A DNA stretch of 64,000 nucleotides from Planctomycetota bacterium (GCA_028291545.1 JAQGHR010000004.1:1-64000), one strand, 5' to 3'. Numbered from the stretch's first letter, positions 1 to 9,177 are shown. Made by a program: numbers and translations. Notes: generated from the letters alone by a model not told the origin.

Positions 1-69
1 GCAGGGTAGCCGGACGACGCAAAACGTTGATGTCGGTGCGACTTTCGTCGACAAGCATGAACACAGAAG

Positions 70-156
70 CGGAGGAGGTGGGATTCGAACCCACGGTGAG
101 CTTGCACCCACACCGGTTTTCGAGACCGGCCCTTTCAACCACTCAGGCACCCCTCC
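70..156 (-). tRNA. tRNA-Ser (anticodon CGA)
   Basis: Read on the minus strand this folds as a class II tRNA. The acceptor stem GGAGGGG pairs with CTCCTCC with one G-T wobble, and the T arm is GTGGG/TTCGAAT/CCCAC. The anticodon stem CCGGT/ACCGG encloses the loop CTCGAAA, giving anticodon CGA for codon UCG. A long variable arm is present, as expected for tRNA-Ser. The discriminator base is G and no CCA is encoded. An open reading frame crossing it on the plus strand is spurious. Confidence 0.95.
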
Positions 157-182
157 GTAGGGTGGCAATTCAGAATCTGCGG

Positions 183-629
183 TTAACGACGGCGAGATCG
201 AAAAAACTGGGACAGAACTTCCCCACATTCCTCGGCCATCACGCCTCCACGGACGATTGCCCGATGATTGAGGCGGGGATCGTCCGCAAGACGGTACAGG
301 CTGGAGCAGGCACCGGCCTTCGGGTCAAAGGCTCCGAAGATTACCTCCGAAAGTCGGGCCTGGACGATCGCGCCGGCACACATTGGACAAGGTTCAAGCG
401 TGACGAAAAGCTTGCAACCATCGAGTCGCCAGGTGCCCAGGGCTCGACCGGCCATGGTGATTGCGATTCGCTCGGCGTGGGCGGTTGGATCGTGTAGGGT
501 CTCTCGTAAGTTATGGGCTTGTGAAAGAACGCGTCCGTTTCGAGTCACAACGGCGCCGACGGGAACCTCGCCCAAGGACATGGCTTCGTTTGCCAGGGCC
601 AACGCAAGTTGCATCGGGGAATCGTCCAT
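183..629 (-). CDS. tadA: tRNA-specific adenosine deaminase TadA
   Basis: This 148-residue cytidine/deoxycytidylate deaminase-fold protein should convert A34 to inosine in the wobble position of tRNA-Arg(ACG). The catalytic signatures are present: H51-A-E53 supplies a zinc ligand and the proton-shuttling Glu, and P80-C-P-M-C84 supplies the two Cys zinc ligands. Length matches the family (about 150-170 residues). The frame stays open for another 154 codons upstream, but that part has no deaminase similarity and is low-complexity Arg-rich, so I start at the ATG at 627-629 just before the conserved first helix. It lies next to the tRNA-Ser gene and is transcribed in the same direction. Confidence 0.93.
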   Translation of the reverse strand: MDDSPMQLALALANEAMSLGEVPVGAVVTRNGRVLSQAHNLRETLHDPTAHAERIAITMAGRALGTWRLDGCKLFVTLEPCPMCAGAIVQARLSEVIFGAFDPKAGACSSLYRLADDPRLNHRAIVRGGVMAEECGEVLSQFFRSRRR

Positions 630-1089
630 CGCCGGTCCATCCGGGCAACCCAGCAGAGACGAATCCTGTACACCGGACCCGATCGAGACAAGGCACGTCA
701 GACAGTCTTCGAGCCCAGCGACAACAACGATCTTAGCGTGGCGAGCGACATTTGCAAGGGATCTGCGTCGGCGGCCGTATCGGGGAAGGATGGGATCGCC
801 TCGCGGCTGCGTGCCGACTGGGGTGGATAGGATAAGCGGGATGAGCCTTGCTCCAGGATTTGATCGGCGTTTCTCGCCCAGAGGGTCTCGAATGGCGAGA
901 ACGATTTTGACGGAATTGGTCGAACGTCTTGCCATCGGCGCCGGGGTGTGATGGACTGGAAGACGGATCAGGGCATCCACGTACTCAAATCTCTCCCCGA
1001 TGCTCTCGACGGGGTCTGCATCGGAATTCCGGCGGAGACGTGGAATTCTCGCGGCGCCGGACGTGATGCCCGTAATCGCGAGGGACATC
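630..1089. other. Intergenic region between tadA and korA
   Basis: About 460 bases separate two divergently transcribed genes. Open frames exist on both strands, including an in-frame upstream extension of tadA and of the oxidoreductase alpha gene, but none has a recognisable domain or a convincing start. It presumably carries the promoters of both flanking genes; I could not pick out a clear -35/-10 pair. Confidence 0.5.
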
Positions 1090-3039
1090 ATGCCAACCGT
1101 ACTCTACTCGGTCCGGCCGCGCTCGGCGGGCGCGGACAATGTGTCGTCTCATCCCCCGGTGAACGATCTGGCGATCCGCGTCGGGACCGTCAATGGTTCC
1201 GGCAGCCAATCGGCAAACCTTGTGTTGTTGAGGGCGATCAATGGGATGGGCATTCCTTGCAGCGGCAAGAATGTCTTCCCGTCCAACATCGAGGGCCTGC
1301 CGACCTGGTTTCACATCCGGGCCAGTGGCCGGGGGTACGTGGCTCATCGTCTGGACACACCGGTGCTGGTCTGCATGAACGAGCAGACTGCGGCAGACGA
1401 CGTCCGGCAGCTTCGGCCGGGTTCTCTTTGCTTTTTCCGCAGCGATTTCAAAGAGGATCTCGCCAAGCTTCGCGATGATATCACGTTTTTCCCCGTTCCC
1501 TTCGCCCCACTGGCCGAGGAGGCTTTTCCGCCGGTTCCGACCGATAAGGGGTATCGCGACAAGCTCCGCAAGGTCGTGAATATGGTTTACGTAGGCGTGG
1601 TTGCCACGGCCTGCGGGATCGAGATGGAGGAGGTCCGCACGGCGATTCGCCGGGAATTTCCGGGCAGAAAGGCCAAGGCTGCCGAGATCAACATACTCGC
1701 GGCCGAGGCGGGTGCCGCATGGGCCGCAGCGAACCTGCCCATGGACCTGCCTTTCAAGGTGGAGCGGCTCGACGTCACCACCGGGCAGGTACTCATAGAG
1801 GGCAACAAAGCCGCGGCGCTGGGCGTGTTGTTCGGCGGTGCCAGCGTACTGACCTGGTATCCGATCACGCCGTCCAGCAGCCTGGCGGAATATGCGGAGG
1901 GGTATCTCAAGGCCCACCGGACATTGCCGGACGGCAAGCGAACCTTCAGCGTCATTCAGGCCGAGGACGAGCTGGCGGCCGTCGGCATGGCGGTCGGCGC
2001 GGGGTGGGCCGGGGCCCGGTCGATCACGGCCACCAGTGGCCCCGGGATCTCGCTGATGACGGAATTCGTGGGACTGGCGTATTTTGCGGAGATTCCCGTG
2101 GTCATCGTCGATGTCCAGCGCATGGGTCCCAGCACCGGCCTTCCGACGCGGACCAATCAGGGAGACGTGGTCAAGCTCCACTACCTCGGTCACGGCGATT
2201 GCCGGCAAATCGTCTTGATCCCCGGCTCGGTGGCCGAGTGTTTCGCGTTCACGATCGAGGCGCTAGACCTCGCCCAGGATCTTCAGACCCCGATCTTCGT
2301 TGCAACTGATCTCGACCTGGGAATGAACCTGTGGCTCAGCGAGCCCTTCGCCTACCCGGAGAAGCCATTGAGCCGAGGCAAGGTGCTTGACGCCAAGGCC
2401 CTGGACGAACTCGGCCAGTTCGAGCGCTATCGGGATGTCGATGGCGACGGGGTCTGTTACCGAACTTTGCCCGGCACCGAGCACCCGCTGGCCGCGTACT
2501 TCACGCGAGGAACCGGCCACAACGAGAAGTCGGGATATAGCGAACGCCCGGAGGACTGGAAGCGCAACCTGGATCGCCTGGCACTCAAGCTCAATGGAGC
2601 CCGGGCCAAGCTCCCCGCTCCGGTCGCGGAACACGATGTGGGGGCAAAGATAGGCTTGATTGCTTATGGGTCAACCCACCCGGCGATGACCGAAGCACGC
2701 GACCTTCTCCGCGAGTGCGGAATCCTCTCCGGATATTGCCGTCTCCGCGCCTTGCCGGTGAGCGAGGAGGTCTCGGCCTTCGTCGGCAAGTACGAACGCG
2801 TCTATGTGGTGGAGCAAAACCGCGACGGGCAGGTTTGCAGCCTGCTTCGAAGCTCGCTGGAAGGCACCCTCGACGATCGTCTGATCTCCGTCACCCATTA
2901 CAACGGCACCCCGATCGCGGCCGAAAATATTACCAATCCGATCCTCAACTGGGAGCGTACCTTCTCGGAACACACGACCCTGACCAACGGTACGGGCCTC
3001 CCCGGTGAGTCGGCACGCGGGGGAGACTCTTCCGAATGA
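1090..3039 (+). CDS. korA: 2-oxoacid:ferredoxin oxidoreductase, fused gamma-alpha subunit
   Basis: This is the large subunit of a thiamine-diphosphate, ferredoxin-dependent 2-oxoacid oxidoreductase (2-oxoglutarate or pyruvate class), 649 residues. The N-terminal part (about 20-190) matches the gamma domain. The alpha/pyrimidine-binding domain follows, with the diagnostic YPITPSS motif at residue 257, and then the transketolase C-like domain. The ATG at 1090 has GAGGG about eight bases upstream; the frame is open further upstream without domain content. The beta subunit begins 73 bases downstream. The fused gamma-alpha layout and two-gene organisation resemble the KorAB type of bacteria and archaea. 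The choice of 2-oxoglutarate over pyruvate as substrate is inferred. Confidence 0.9.
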   Translation: MPTVLYSVRPRSAGADNVSSHPPVNDLAIRVGTVNGSGSQSANLVLLRAINGMGIPCSGKNVFPSNIEGLPTWFHIRASGRGYVAHRLDTPVLVCMNEQTAADDVRQLRPGSLCFFRSDFKEDLAKLRDDITFFPVPFAPLAEEAFPPVPTDKGYRDKLRKVVNMVYVGVVATACGIEMEEVRTAIRREFPGRKAKAAEINILAAEAGAAWAAANLPMDLPFKVERLDVTTGQVLIEGNKAAALGVLFGGASVLTWYPITPSSSLAEYAEGYLKAHRTLPDGKRTFSVIQAEDELAAVGMAVGAGWAGARSITATSGPGISLMTEFVGLAYFAEIPVVIVDVQRMGPSTGLPTRTNQGDVVKLHYLGHGDCRQIVLIPGSVAECFAFTIEALDLAQDLQTPIFVATDLDLGMNLWLSEPFAYPEKPLSRGKVLDAKALDELGQFERYRDVDGDGVCYRTLPGTEHPLAAYFTRGTGHNEKSGYSERPEDWKRNLDRLALKLNGARAKLPAPVAEHDVGAKIGLIAYGSTHPAMTEARDLLRECGILSGYCRLRALPVSEEVSAFVGKYERVYVVEQNRDGQVCSLLRSSLEGTLDDRLISVTHYNGTPIAAENITNPILNWERTFSEHTTLTNGTGLPGESARGGDSSE

Positions 3040-3112
3040 GGCAGGCGCGTTTCATCAACTACATCGGGCGTGTATGGGGTAATCCTGAAAATCCGCTTAT
3101 GAGGTGATCATC

Positions 3113-4168
3113 ATGGCCAGAGACGACACCGCGGTCCTCGTCGAGTCGCCGGGGCGCACGACCTCGCTGCCGACGTTGGCATTTCAGGGGCTGCCTTCGA
3201 CCCTGTGCAAGGGGTGCGGCCATAATAGCATCACCAGTGCATTGATCGACGCATGTAAGTCGGTCGGCCTGGACCCGTACTACACGATCAAGATCAGCGG
3301 CATCGGTTGTTCGAGCAAGACTCCGGCGTATTTCCTCCAGTATAGCCATGGATTCAATGCGCTCCATGGCCGAATGCCTTCGGTGGCGACCGGTGCTCTG
3401 GTCGCGAATCGGACCCTGACGTGCATCGGCGTGAGCGGCGACGGCGATACGGCGAACATTGGTCTCGGCCAGTTCAAGCACGCATGCCGCCGAAACGTTC
3501 CGGTGGTCTATCTGATCGAGAACAATGGGTGTTACGGTCTGACCAAGGGGCAGTTTTCCGCGACGTCGGACCTTCACGCCCATCTGCGTCGCGAGGCCGG
3601 CGAGGAAAACGTGATCCCGCCATTCGACCTCTGCCTGGAGGCCATCGCCGCCGGAGCGACGTACGTTGCACGCTCGTTCGCGGGCGACCGCAAGCAGTTG
3701 CTGCCCCTCCTGAAGGGCGCGCTCAGGCATGGCGGGACCGCGGTCCTCGACATCATCAGCCCATGTGTCACTTTCAATGACTTTTCCAGCTCGACCAAGA
3801 GCTGGGATTGGGCCAAAGCCCACGAGGAGCCGATCCAGGAGATCGGCTTCGTCCGCCAGTTGCCCGAGATCGAGGTCGAGCAAGAGGCCGGCACGACCAC
3901 TCGCGTCCGGCTCCACGACGGGTCGTGGATCACGCTCCGCGCTCTGAGTCACAGCGAACACGAAGTGACCAACCGAGCGGGCGCGATGCGGTTCCTGGTC
4001 GAGAGCCAGGAGCGCGGCGAATTCCTGACCGGGCTCATGTACGTGAATCCCGACCGGCCCGATTTTGTCGGCCTTCAGGAGATGTGCGAAACTCCCCTGT
4101 CGCAACTCTCGGACGGCGATTTGCGGCCCCAGCCCGATGTCCTCCGGGAAATCATGGCGGGGATCTGA
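3113..4168 (+). CDS. korB: 2-oxoacid:ferredoxin oxidoreductase, beta (TPP-binding) subunit
   Basis: This 351-residue protein binds thiamine diphosphate and is the partner of the preceding alpha subunit in oxidative decarboxylation of a 2-oxoacid to acyl-CoA with reduction of ferredoxin. The TPP/Mg motif starts with GDGD at residues 109-112 and ends with the paired Asn of ENNGCYG. Cys residues near the N-terminus (C32-x-x-C35) and in IGCSS (about C64) are the expected Fe-S ligands of the beta subunit. The ATG at 3113 is preceded by GAGG eight bases upstream; a GTG at 3104 is possible. No separate delta or ferredoxin gene follows. Confidence 0.9.
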   Translation: MARDDTAVLVESPGRTTSLPTLAFQGLPSTLCKGCGHNSITSALIDACKSVGLDPYYTIKISGIGCSSKTPAYFLQYSHGFNALHGRMPSVATGALVANRTLTCIGVSGDGDTANIGLGQFKHACRRNVPVVYLIENNGCYGLTKGQFSATSDLHAHLRREAGEENVIPPFDLCLEAIAAGATYVARSFAGDRKQLLPLLKGALRHGGTAVLDIISPCVTFNDFSSSTKSWDWAKAHEEPIQEIGFVRQLPEIEVEQEAGTTTRVRLHDGSWITLRALSHSEHEVTNRAGAMRFLVESQERGEFLTGLMYVNPDRPDFVGLQEMCETPLSQLSDGDLRPQPDVLREIMAGI

Positions 4169-4332
4169 GCGGTAACTCTCAAGAAATATTTTGCGTTGTC
4201 ACGTCGCGGACGGCAGTATGAATGAGTCTGCCCAATCGTCCGAAAAAATCCCCGCAAATCCCGGATGCATGCGTTCACCGCCTCAGGACGGGAACTTGCG
4301 CGGATCGGTTCCTTGCAGGAGGGTTGAGAATC

Positions 4333-4767
4333 ATGAGAGTCCGTGATGTCCTCAGGCAAAAAGGCAATCGGATCATCTCGATCGGGACTGAGGCCACCAT
4401 CTCCGACGCGATTTCGGAGTTGGTGAGCAACAACATCGGGTCTTTGCCCGTCATCGATCTCGATGGAGGACTCGTGGGAATCCTCAGCGAGCGCGACGTG
4501 CTACGGGCCATTCACGAACATGGGCTCGCCTTCGGCCAGGCCAAGGTTTCTGACGTGATGACCCGGGACCCTCAGAGCTCCGACCTCGATCAGGACGTCG
4601 AGGAGGTGATGGGGAAAATGAGCCATTTCCGTATCGCGAAGGTCCCCGTGCTCTGTGACTCGAAGCTCTGCGGGATCGTCTCCGTCGGCGACGTTATCAA
4701 GGTGCTCTACGAGAACGTGAGGTCGGAAAATCAGCACTTGATGAGTTACATCCAGGGGTCCAGCTAA
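4333..4767 (+). CDS. CBS domain-containing protein
   Basis: This small cytoplasmic protein of 144 residues consists of two CBS motifs (about 8-60 and 75-135), with the typical ISI-x(5)-ISDAI start, a LPVID segment and LSERD in the first repeat, and KVPV-x(7)-GIVSVGD in the second. Stand-alone CBS pairs bind adenine nucleotides and act as energy sensors. The start at 4333 is chosen because AGGAGGG lies about ten bases upstream; the open frame begins 111 bases earlier. It follows the oxidoreductase subunits by 164 bases on the same strand, so co-transcription is possible but not shown. Confidence 0.85.
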   Translation: MRVRDVLRQKGNRIISIGTEATISDAISELVSNNIGSLPVIDLDGGLVGILSERDVLRAIHEHGLAFGQAKVSDVMTRDPQSSDLDQDVEEVMGKMSHFRIAKVPVLCDSKLCGIVSVGDVIKVLYENVRSENQHLMSYIQGSS

Positions 4768-4772
4768 GTCGA

Positions 4773-7085
4773 TCAGGGTTTTCGGTCAACGTCAATCTTG
4801 ACGGGGGCCGCGAGTCGAGGATCGCTCCGCTTCTCCAGACCGTCACAAAAGGTCCCCAGGTTGGGCCGCGGGATCACCGTTCGCGCAGGCTGACCCTCGA
4901 TTTCGATCGTGACCGGCCTGGAAAGATCGACGAGCGGCGAATCGAGCCAGAGCGAGAGCTTTTCTAGCTTGTCCATCTTCAGACGGACCTTATTGTCTTC
5001 AACCGAGGCCTCCACTCGGGCACCCTCGACGGGCCTCGGGGATTCGATCCAGTAGGAGTGCATGAGGATTTCGTCGGACTGGACCCAGACGATCTTGTTC
5101 GGGCGAGGGTTGCGCGAGCCGGAGCGGAGCATGTCGGCGACCTTGTCGCGATCGGGAACGGAGTGTCCGACACCGGGCTTCCACTCGAACTCGCCGGGGA
5201 ACCCGCCAAGCGTCGTCTTCCAGCCGGCAAGTTCCTTCGCGAACGCCTGGCATCGTTCGGCGCGACCGTACGCAGTATCCTTCTCGCCAACCATGAACGT
5301 GAAACGGACGTTTCGCAGGTTTTCGCCGAGCGTCTCGCCCGGTGAGGGTGCCGACGCGGAAGCATGAATGGCGGCGAATCGGTCGGGAATCTTTGGACCG
5401 ATCACGAACGCGCCGTAGCCTCCGTGGGAGGCTCCAAGGATGTACACACGATCCGGGTCGACGTTGCCGAACAACACAAACTGGCGGATCAATCGCTCGA
5501 CGAGTGGGCAAATCGCGTCGTCGTAGAAGCCGTTCCATGCGTCGTTCGGGGCGCGAAGAGCGAGGTAAACGTAGTCGCCCGCTTCCGGATGATCGCGATA
5601 ATACACCTCAAACATGCTCTTCCATTGCGAGTCGTTCACTCGCTTGGGCGCACCACCCCCGCCATGCATGGCGATCACCAGCCCCCGCGATTTTGCGGTC
5701 GCATTGCCCACAGATCTCCAGAGATAGGGACTGCTGCGATCGGCCGTCTTGGTGACCTTTTCCTCCCATTCTTTGCGCAAAGGCTCGTGCAATTGCGACG
5801 ACTTGTAGGTGGCCCACGCGAGTTCTCGAAGTGCGTCGGAGAAGGGCAGATCGTTCAGAAGGGTACGAGCTCGCTCCCGCTTTGATTCATCCGCGCCGAA
5901 TCGGTCCGCGAGCAGAGACACGATCGCCTTGAGGTCGTCCCCCGCGGGAGGTCGATCAACATCAAGGCGGACGACGGTATCAGCCGCGACGGTGGCAAAT
6001 CGCACACTCGATCGATCGCCGAACCGGGCCACCGCCATGACGCGATCACCGGCGGATGCAGGTGCCGACAGATGCAGGTTGATGTCGGCCTGCGGGCCGA
6101 GGCTGGTGCCCTCAAGAAGGACCTTTCCCGAGTCGAGGGCGAGCGCCTTGACCTCGGCCTTCACGCGCTCGCCATGATTACGGACTTCAACCATCAGCCT
6201 GGGTTTGGTCGGTGCCGCGCCCTTGGTGTAACGAGCGGTTACGTTCTCCGCGTTGACTCTCGCGCGTGGATTCCAGGCGAGGGGGAAGTGAAAGCCGGTA
6301 CTGCGATAGGCGGCGGCCCAGATGGCATTATTGGGGGAATCGGCGACGGCTCGGGAGGCGTCGCCGACGAACCAGGCGTGGTCCAGGCCATTGGAGTCGG
6401 GCTCGGCCGCGCCGACAAAGTGCCAGCCGTCGTTCCAGATCTCGACCCAGGTATGATTGCCCCCCCGCCCGGGCCAGGAGTGGATACCCGCCAGCCTCGC
6501 GGGAATGCCGACGGCTCGGGCGGCCTCGATCAGCATGATGGAGAGGCCCGTGCAGGTCGCCATACCCTGGGCGATCGACTCTCGCGAGCACTGGTCGGTT
6601 CGTAATCGCCGCGTATTGTAAGTGACTTTGTAGTCGCGGAAGAGCGCGGTGTTGAGCTTCAGAGCGGCCTCCCCCGGAGTCTTGCAGTCGCGGACCAACG
6701 GCAGATACTTTTCATGAAATTCCGACCGCATGGAGTCGCGAGGCTCGGTGACACTGACGTGTGGCAGGACCGCATCGCGAAAGACCGCATCCGGCAGCGA
6801 ACGACCCCAGGGAACCTCGCTCCGAACTCGATCGGCCAGTTCCACATTGACGGCGAGCACCCCGGGCGCGAGTGCTTCCAGGTCGCGCACCGGGAGATCG
6901 GCCATCAGATACGCCACTCCGTGCTGATGCTCGGGCTCGACTCCCTTGAGCATGGCCTCCCAGGCATCGCGACGCTCCGGTTTGCGAGCGATCGAGGCTT
7001 CGACGTCCGGTCCCCACCAATGGGCTGGGCCGGAGGGGTTGTCGGCGGCAAGAAGGGAAACGGTCGCGATCAGCAGAGGGATCAT
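4773..7085 (-). CDS. Secreted transglutaminase-like / esterase fusion protein
   Basis: This 770-residue protein has a short signal peptide (hydrophobic residues 2-13). A transglutaminase-like papain-fold domain spans about 140-240, with catalytic Cys in ATCTG (C178), His in GGNHTW (H211) and Asp near 230. After a linker with beta-rich segments, an alpha/beta-hydrolase (PHB-depolymerase or esterase type) spans about 465-680, with an oxyanion loop MHGGGG, nucleophile elbow GASHGG (Ser about 553) and catalytic His in GVGHS. The start at 7085 has GGAG seven bases upstream and yields the signal peptide; the longer frame to 7475 has none. Substrates are unknown. Convergent with the CBS gene, with only five bases between the stops. 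Confidence 0.82.
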   Translation of the reverse strand: MIPLLIATVSLLAADNPSGPAHWWGPDVEASIARKPERRDAWEAMLKGVEPEHQHGVAYLMADLPVRDLEALAPGVLAVNVELADRVRSEVPWGRSLPDAVFRDAVLPHVSVTEPRDSMRSEFHEKYLPLVRDCKTPGEAALKLNTALFRDYKVTYNTRRLRTDQCSRESIAQGMATCTGLSIMLIEAARAVGIPARLAGIHSWPGRGGNHTWVEIWNDGWHFVGAAEPDSNGLDHAWFVGDASRAVADSPNNAIWAAAYRSTGFHFPLAWNPRARVNAENVTARYTKGAAPTKPRLMVEVRNHGERVKAEVKALALDSGKVLLEGTSLGPQADINLHLSAPASAGDRVMAVARFGDRSSVRFATVAADTVVRLDVDRPPAGDDLKAIVSLLADRFGADESKRERARTLLNDLPFSDALRELAWATYKSSQLHEPLRKEWEEKVTKTADRSSPYLWRSVGNATAKSRGLVIAMHGGGGAPKRVNDSQWKSMFEVYYRDHPEAGDYVYLALRAPNDAWNGFYDDAICPLVERLIRQFVLFGNVDPDRVYILGASHGGYGAFVIGPKIPDRFAAIHASASAPSPGETLGENLRNVRFTFMVGEKDTAYGRAERCQAFAKELAGWKTTLGGFPGEFEWKPGVGHSVPDRDKVADMLRSGSRNPRPNKIVWVQSDEILMHSYWIESPRPVEGARVEASVEDNKVRLKMDKLEKLSLWLDSPLVDLSRPVTIEIEGQPARTVIPRPNLGTFCDGLEKRSDPRLAAPVKIDVDRKP

Positions 7086-7998
7086 GGTAGCTCCGAATCC
7101 ATATTTGACACGTGTCCGCGACATGGAAATTGATGATGACGGTTGAAACCGGCGAGGGAAAGCCCCCTGGCGACCACTGCACGGCTTTTTGGGGGGATGG
7201 CAGCCCAGATTACGAAGGAGCCCAGGGGAGGGAATCATCCTGTGCGGGTTCCGGACATTGCTTGAATTGCCGCCAGCCACTCGGATTTTCGCGATTCTCG
7301 AAAGGCGGGAAGGCACCGGAGGGCGACTGAAAAATGCCAGGACGTGTTGCGAAATGTGTCGCCTCGAATCGAGGCTCGACCGGCAGCGATCCTCGAAGCC
7401 TTTCCTTGTTCCAACGAGAGTTTTCAGATCTCGCCCTCCGAGCCCGTCCGTCGATTTTTCCATGCATACATCCATCGCTGGGGCTTCTCAAACGCAGACA
7501 CGATTGCTCGGCTGGGTCTGTGCGTTTTCATCGGCCGCCGCGAGGGAAATTTTGCGCAATTCGTTTCCCGTCGGAGGTTCCGTCTCGCCCATCGACACCA
7601 GATCGCCTGGCAACCCCATCGAAGAAACATTCCTGCTGGAGGTGTGAGGAGGTTGGCAAAAAGTTGTGCGAGTGACAAGGTATCTCCGAAGGCCCGAGAT
7701 GACTCCAGTACCTGAGATTTTGAGGGAGAATTTCCCCGTTAGAGTGGTTGAACCTGCGAGAGCTTCTCACCGCCTATCGCGCCAAGAAGCGACCTTTGCC
7801 GCTGACTGGTATTGGAATTGCATGTCGAGCTTTGACACTCTGGCCTGGATCGCAAAGTGCGTCGAGAACTAGCCTGCTCAACAGGGCGGACTCGAAGTTG
7901 GGCTCGGGCAAGAAAGTTCCTCTTTATCTGTTAGCCGGGCCCGTTCGATGCGGGTTTTGGAAAACCGAAAGTGAATCTGGAGCCACGGGTCCCCCTCT
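7086..7998. other. Long intergenic region
   Basis: These 913 bases lie between divergent genes. Several overlapping open frames of 60-150 codons run on both strands, but their translations are Arg/Ser-rich, lack domains and contradict each other, so I treat them as chance frames. A 15-base palindrome with 7-base arms (GCCTCGA/TCGAGGC) sits at 7361-7375. No tRNA, riboswitch or repeat array was recognised. Confidence 0.5.
7361..7375. repeat. Short perfect palindrome, possible operator
   Basis: GCCTCGA and TCGAGGC flank a single central A. It lies 275 bases upstream of the transglutaminase-esterase start and 620 bases upstream of the channel gene. Dyads of this length also arise by chance in GC-rich DNA. 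Confidence 0.25.
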
Positions 7999-9177
7999 AT
8001 GAAACGAGCCAGGAGACCGCGTCGCGCCTGGTGGATCCGACACTGGCGTGAGGTGCTCCTCGCCGCGCTGAATTCCTGGAACCGGAACCAGGTAAGCCGC
8101 GTCGTGCTCGCGGTCATCGCGAGCTGGATTCTCGGGGCGACGGCAATCCACTTTGCGGAGAGGCGAGTCAACGATGACTTCGACACCTGGGGCGGGTCGC
8201 TCTGGAATGTCTGGGTCCTCCTGTTCAGCGGCCTCGACACGCCCCCGAAGACGGTCGTCGGCCGGCTGGCGACGATGGTCATTCTGGTCCTTGGTGTCGG
8301 CTTGTCGAGTTTGTTCACGGCGAGCGTGGCGTCCGTATTGATCGCGCGCTATATGCGGAGGAAAGACGTGTCCACGTTCGAAATGGAGAACCATCTCGTC
8401 CTGTGCAACTGGGCACCGCGAGGGCTGGATTGGATCCGCGAGGTTCACGCGAAGATCATCCACGAGCCCCGGCCGATCGTCATCATTCATGACGTCCCCG
8501 AAGAAATCGACCTGCCCGACAAGCAGGACGAGGCGGCTTTCGGGGACGTTTACATCGTGAAGGGCGACCCCACCAGCGAGATCGTGCTACGGCGGGCCAA
8601 GGTGCCCAGGGCACACTCGGTGGTCGTCCTGACCGACGAACGCGAGGGGAAGCACGCGGACGGCAAATCGGTTTTAACGTGCATCGCTATCCGCAACATC
8701 TGTCGCGGCGAGAAGCAGCCGAGTATCGCGGCCGAGTGCCTGAACCCGAGCAATCGACACCATCTCAAGAAGGCCGGGGCGGATGAGATCATCTCGTCCA
8801 CCGAACTTGGCCTCAGGCTACTTGCCCGCACCGCCCTGTTCCACGGCATGACCCGCGTCTACCAGGAGCTTCTGACGGTGGGGCGCGACGCCAATGAGAT
8901 GTACCTACTTCGAGCTCCCGAAGGGCTCGTGGGGAAGGACTTCATCGAACTGGCCGACATGTTCCTGCACTATCGCGGGGACAGGAGGTCGTGCCTTCTG
9001 CTCGGCATCCAGCGCGGTGATGACATGATGCTGAACCCCATCGGTTCCGAGGTCGGGCCGCTTCAGGAGGACGATCAGCTCATCTTGCTGAGCCGCGTTT
9101 TCCTCGATGCCTCTCAGCCCCTTCCCACGACTCCGAGCTTGGGGTCGGCCGCGACACGAGGAGGTGCCACGCCATGA
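7999..9177 (+). CDS. RCK-type ion channel protein with atypical filter
   Basis: This 392-residue membrane protein has a first membrane helix at about 32-53, a pore-loop region at about 62-85, a second helix at about 88-118, and then cytoplasmic RCK/TrkA-N-like domains (about 130-380). The layout is that of a two-TM potassium channel with C-terminal RCK gating domains, and the start of the Rossmann part resembles the CASTOR/POLLUX and prokaryotic ion-channel group. The expected TVGYG filter is absent: the corresponding segment reads FSGLDTPP (about 76-83), so ion selectivity is uncertain. The ATG at 7999 has no obvious Shine-Dalgarno sequence. It overlaps the next gene by four bases (ATGA), indicating translational coupling. 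Confidence 0.72.
   Translation: MKRARRPRRAWWIRHWREVLLAALNSWNRNQVSRVVLAVIASWILGATAIHFAERRVNDDFDTWGGSLWNVWVLLFSGLDTPPKTVVGRLATMVILVLGVGLSSLFTASVASVLIARYMRRKDVSTFEMENHLVLCNWAPRGLDWIREVHAKIIHEPRPIVIIHDVPEEIDLPDKQDEAAFGDVYIVKGDPTSEIVLRRAKVPRAHSVVVLTDEREGKHADGKSVLTCIAIRNICRGEKQPSIAAECLNPSNRHHLKKAGADEIISSTELGLRLLARTALFHGMTRVYQELLTVGRDANEMYLLRAPEGLVGKDFIELADMFLHYRGDRRSCLLLGIQRGDDMMLNPIGSEVGPLQEDDQLILLSRVFLDASQPLPTTPSLGSAATRGGATP

Noticed and set aside
27..497. Plus-strand open frame of 156 codons
   Set aside because: It runs through the tRNA-Ser gene and antisense to tadA and has no recognisable domain.
630..1091. In-frame upstream extension of tadA
   Set aside because: Residues are Arg-rich without deaminase similarity, and the ATG at 629 gives the normal family length.
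985..2208. Minus-strand frame of 407 codons opposite the oxidoreductase alpha gene
   Set aside because: Antisense shadow in GC-rich coding DNA; the plus-strand frame has conserved YPITP and domain content.
7189..7675. Several overlapping short frames in the 7.1-8.0 kb gap
   Set aside because: Frames conflict with each other, are Arg/Ser-rich and show no ribosome site or domain.
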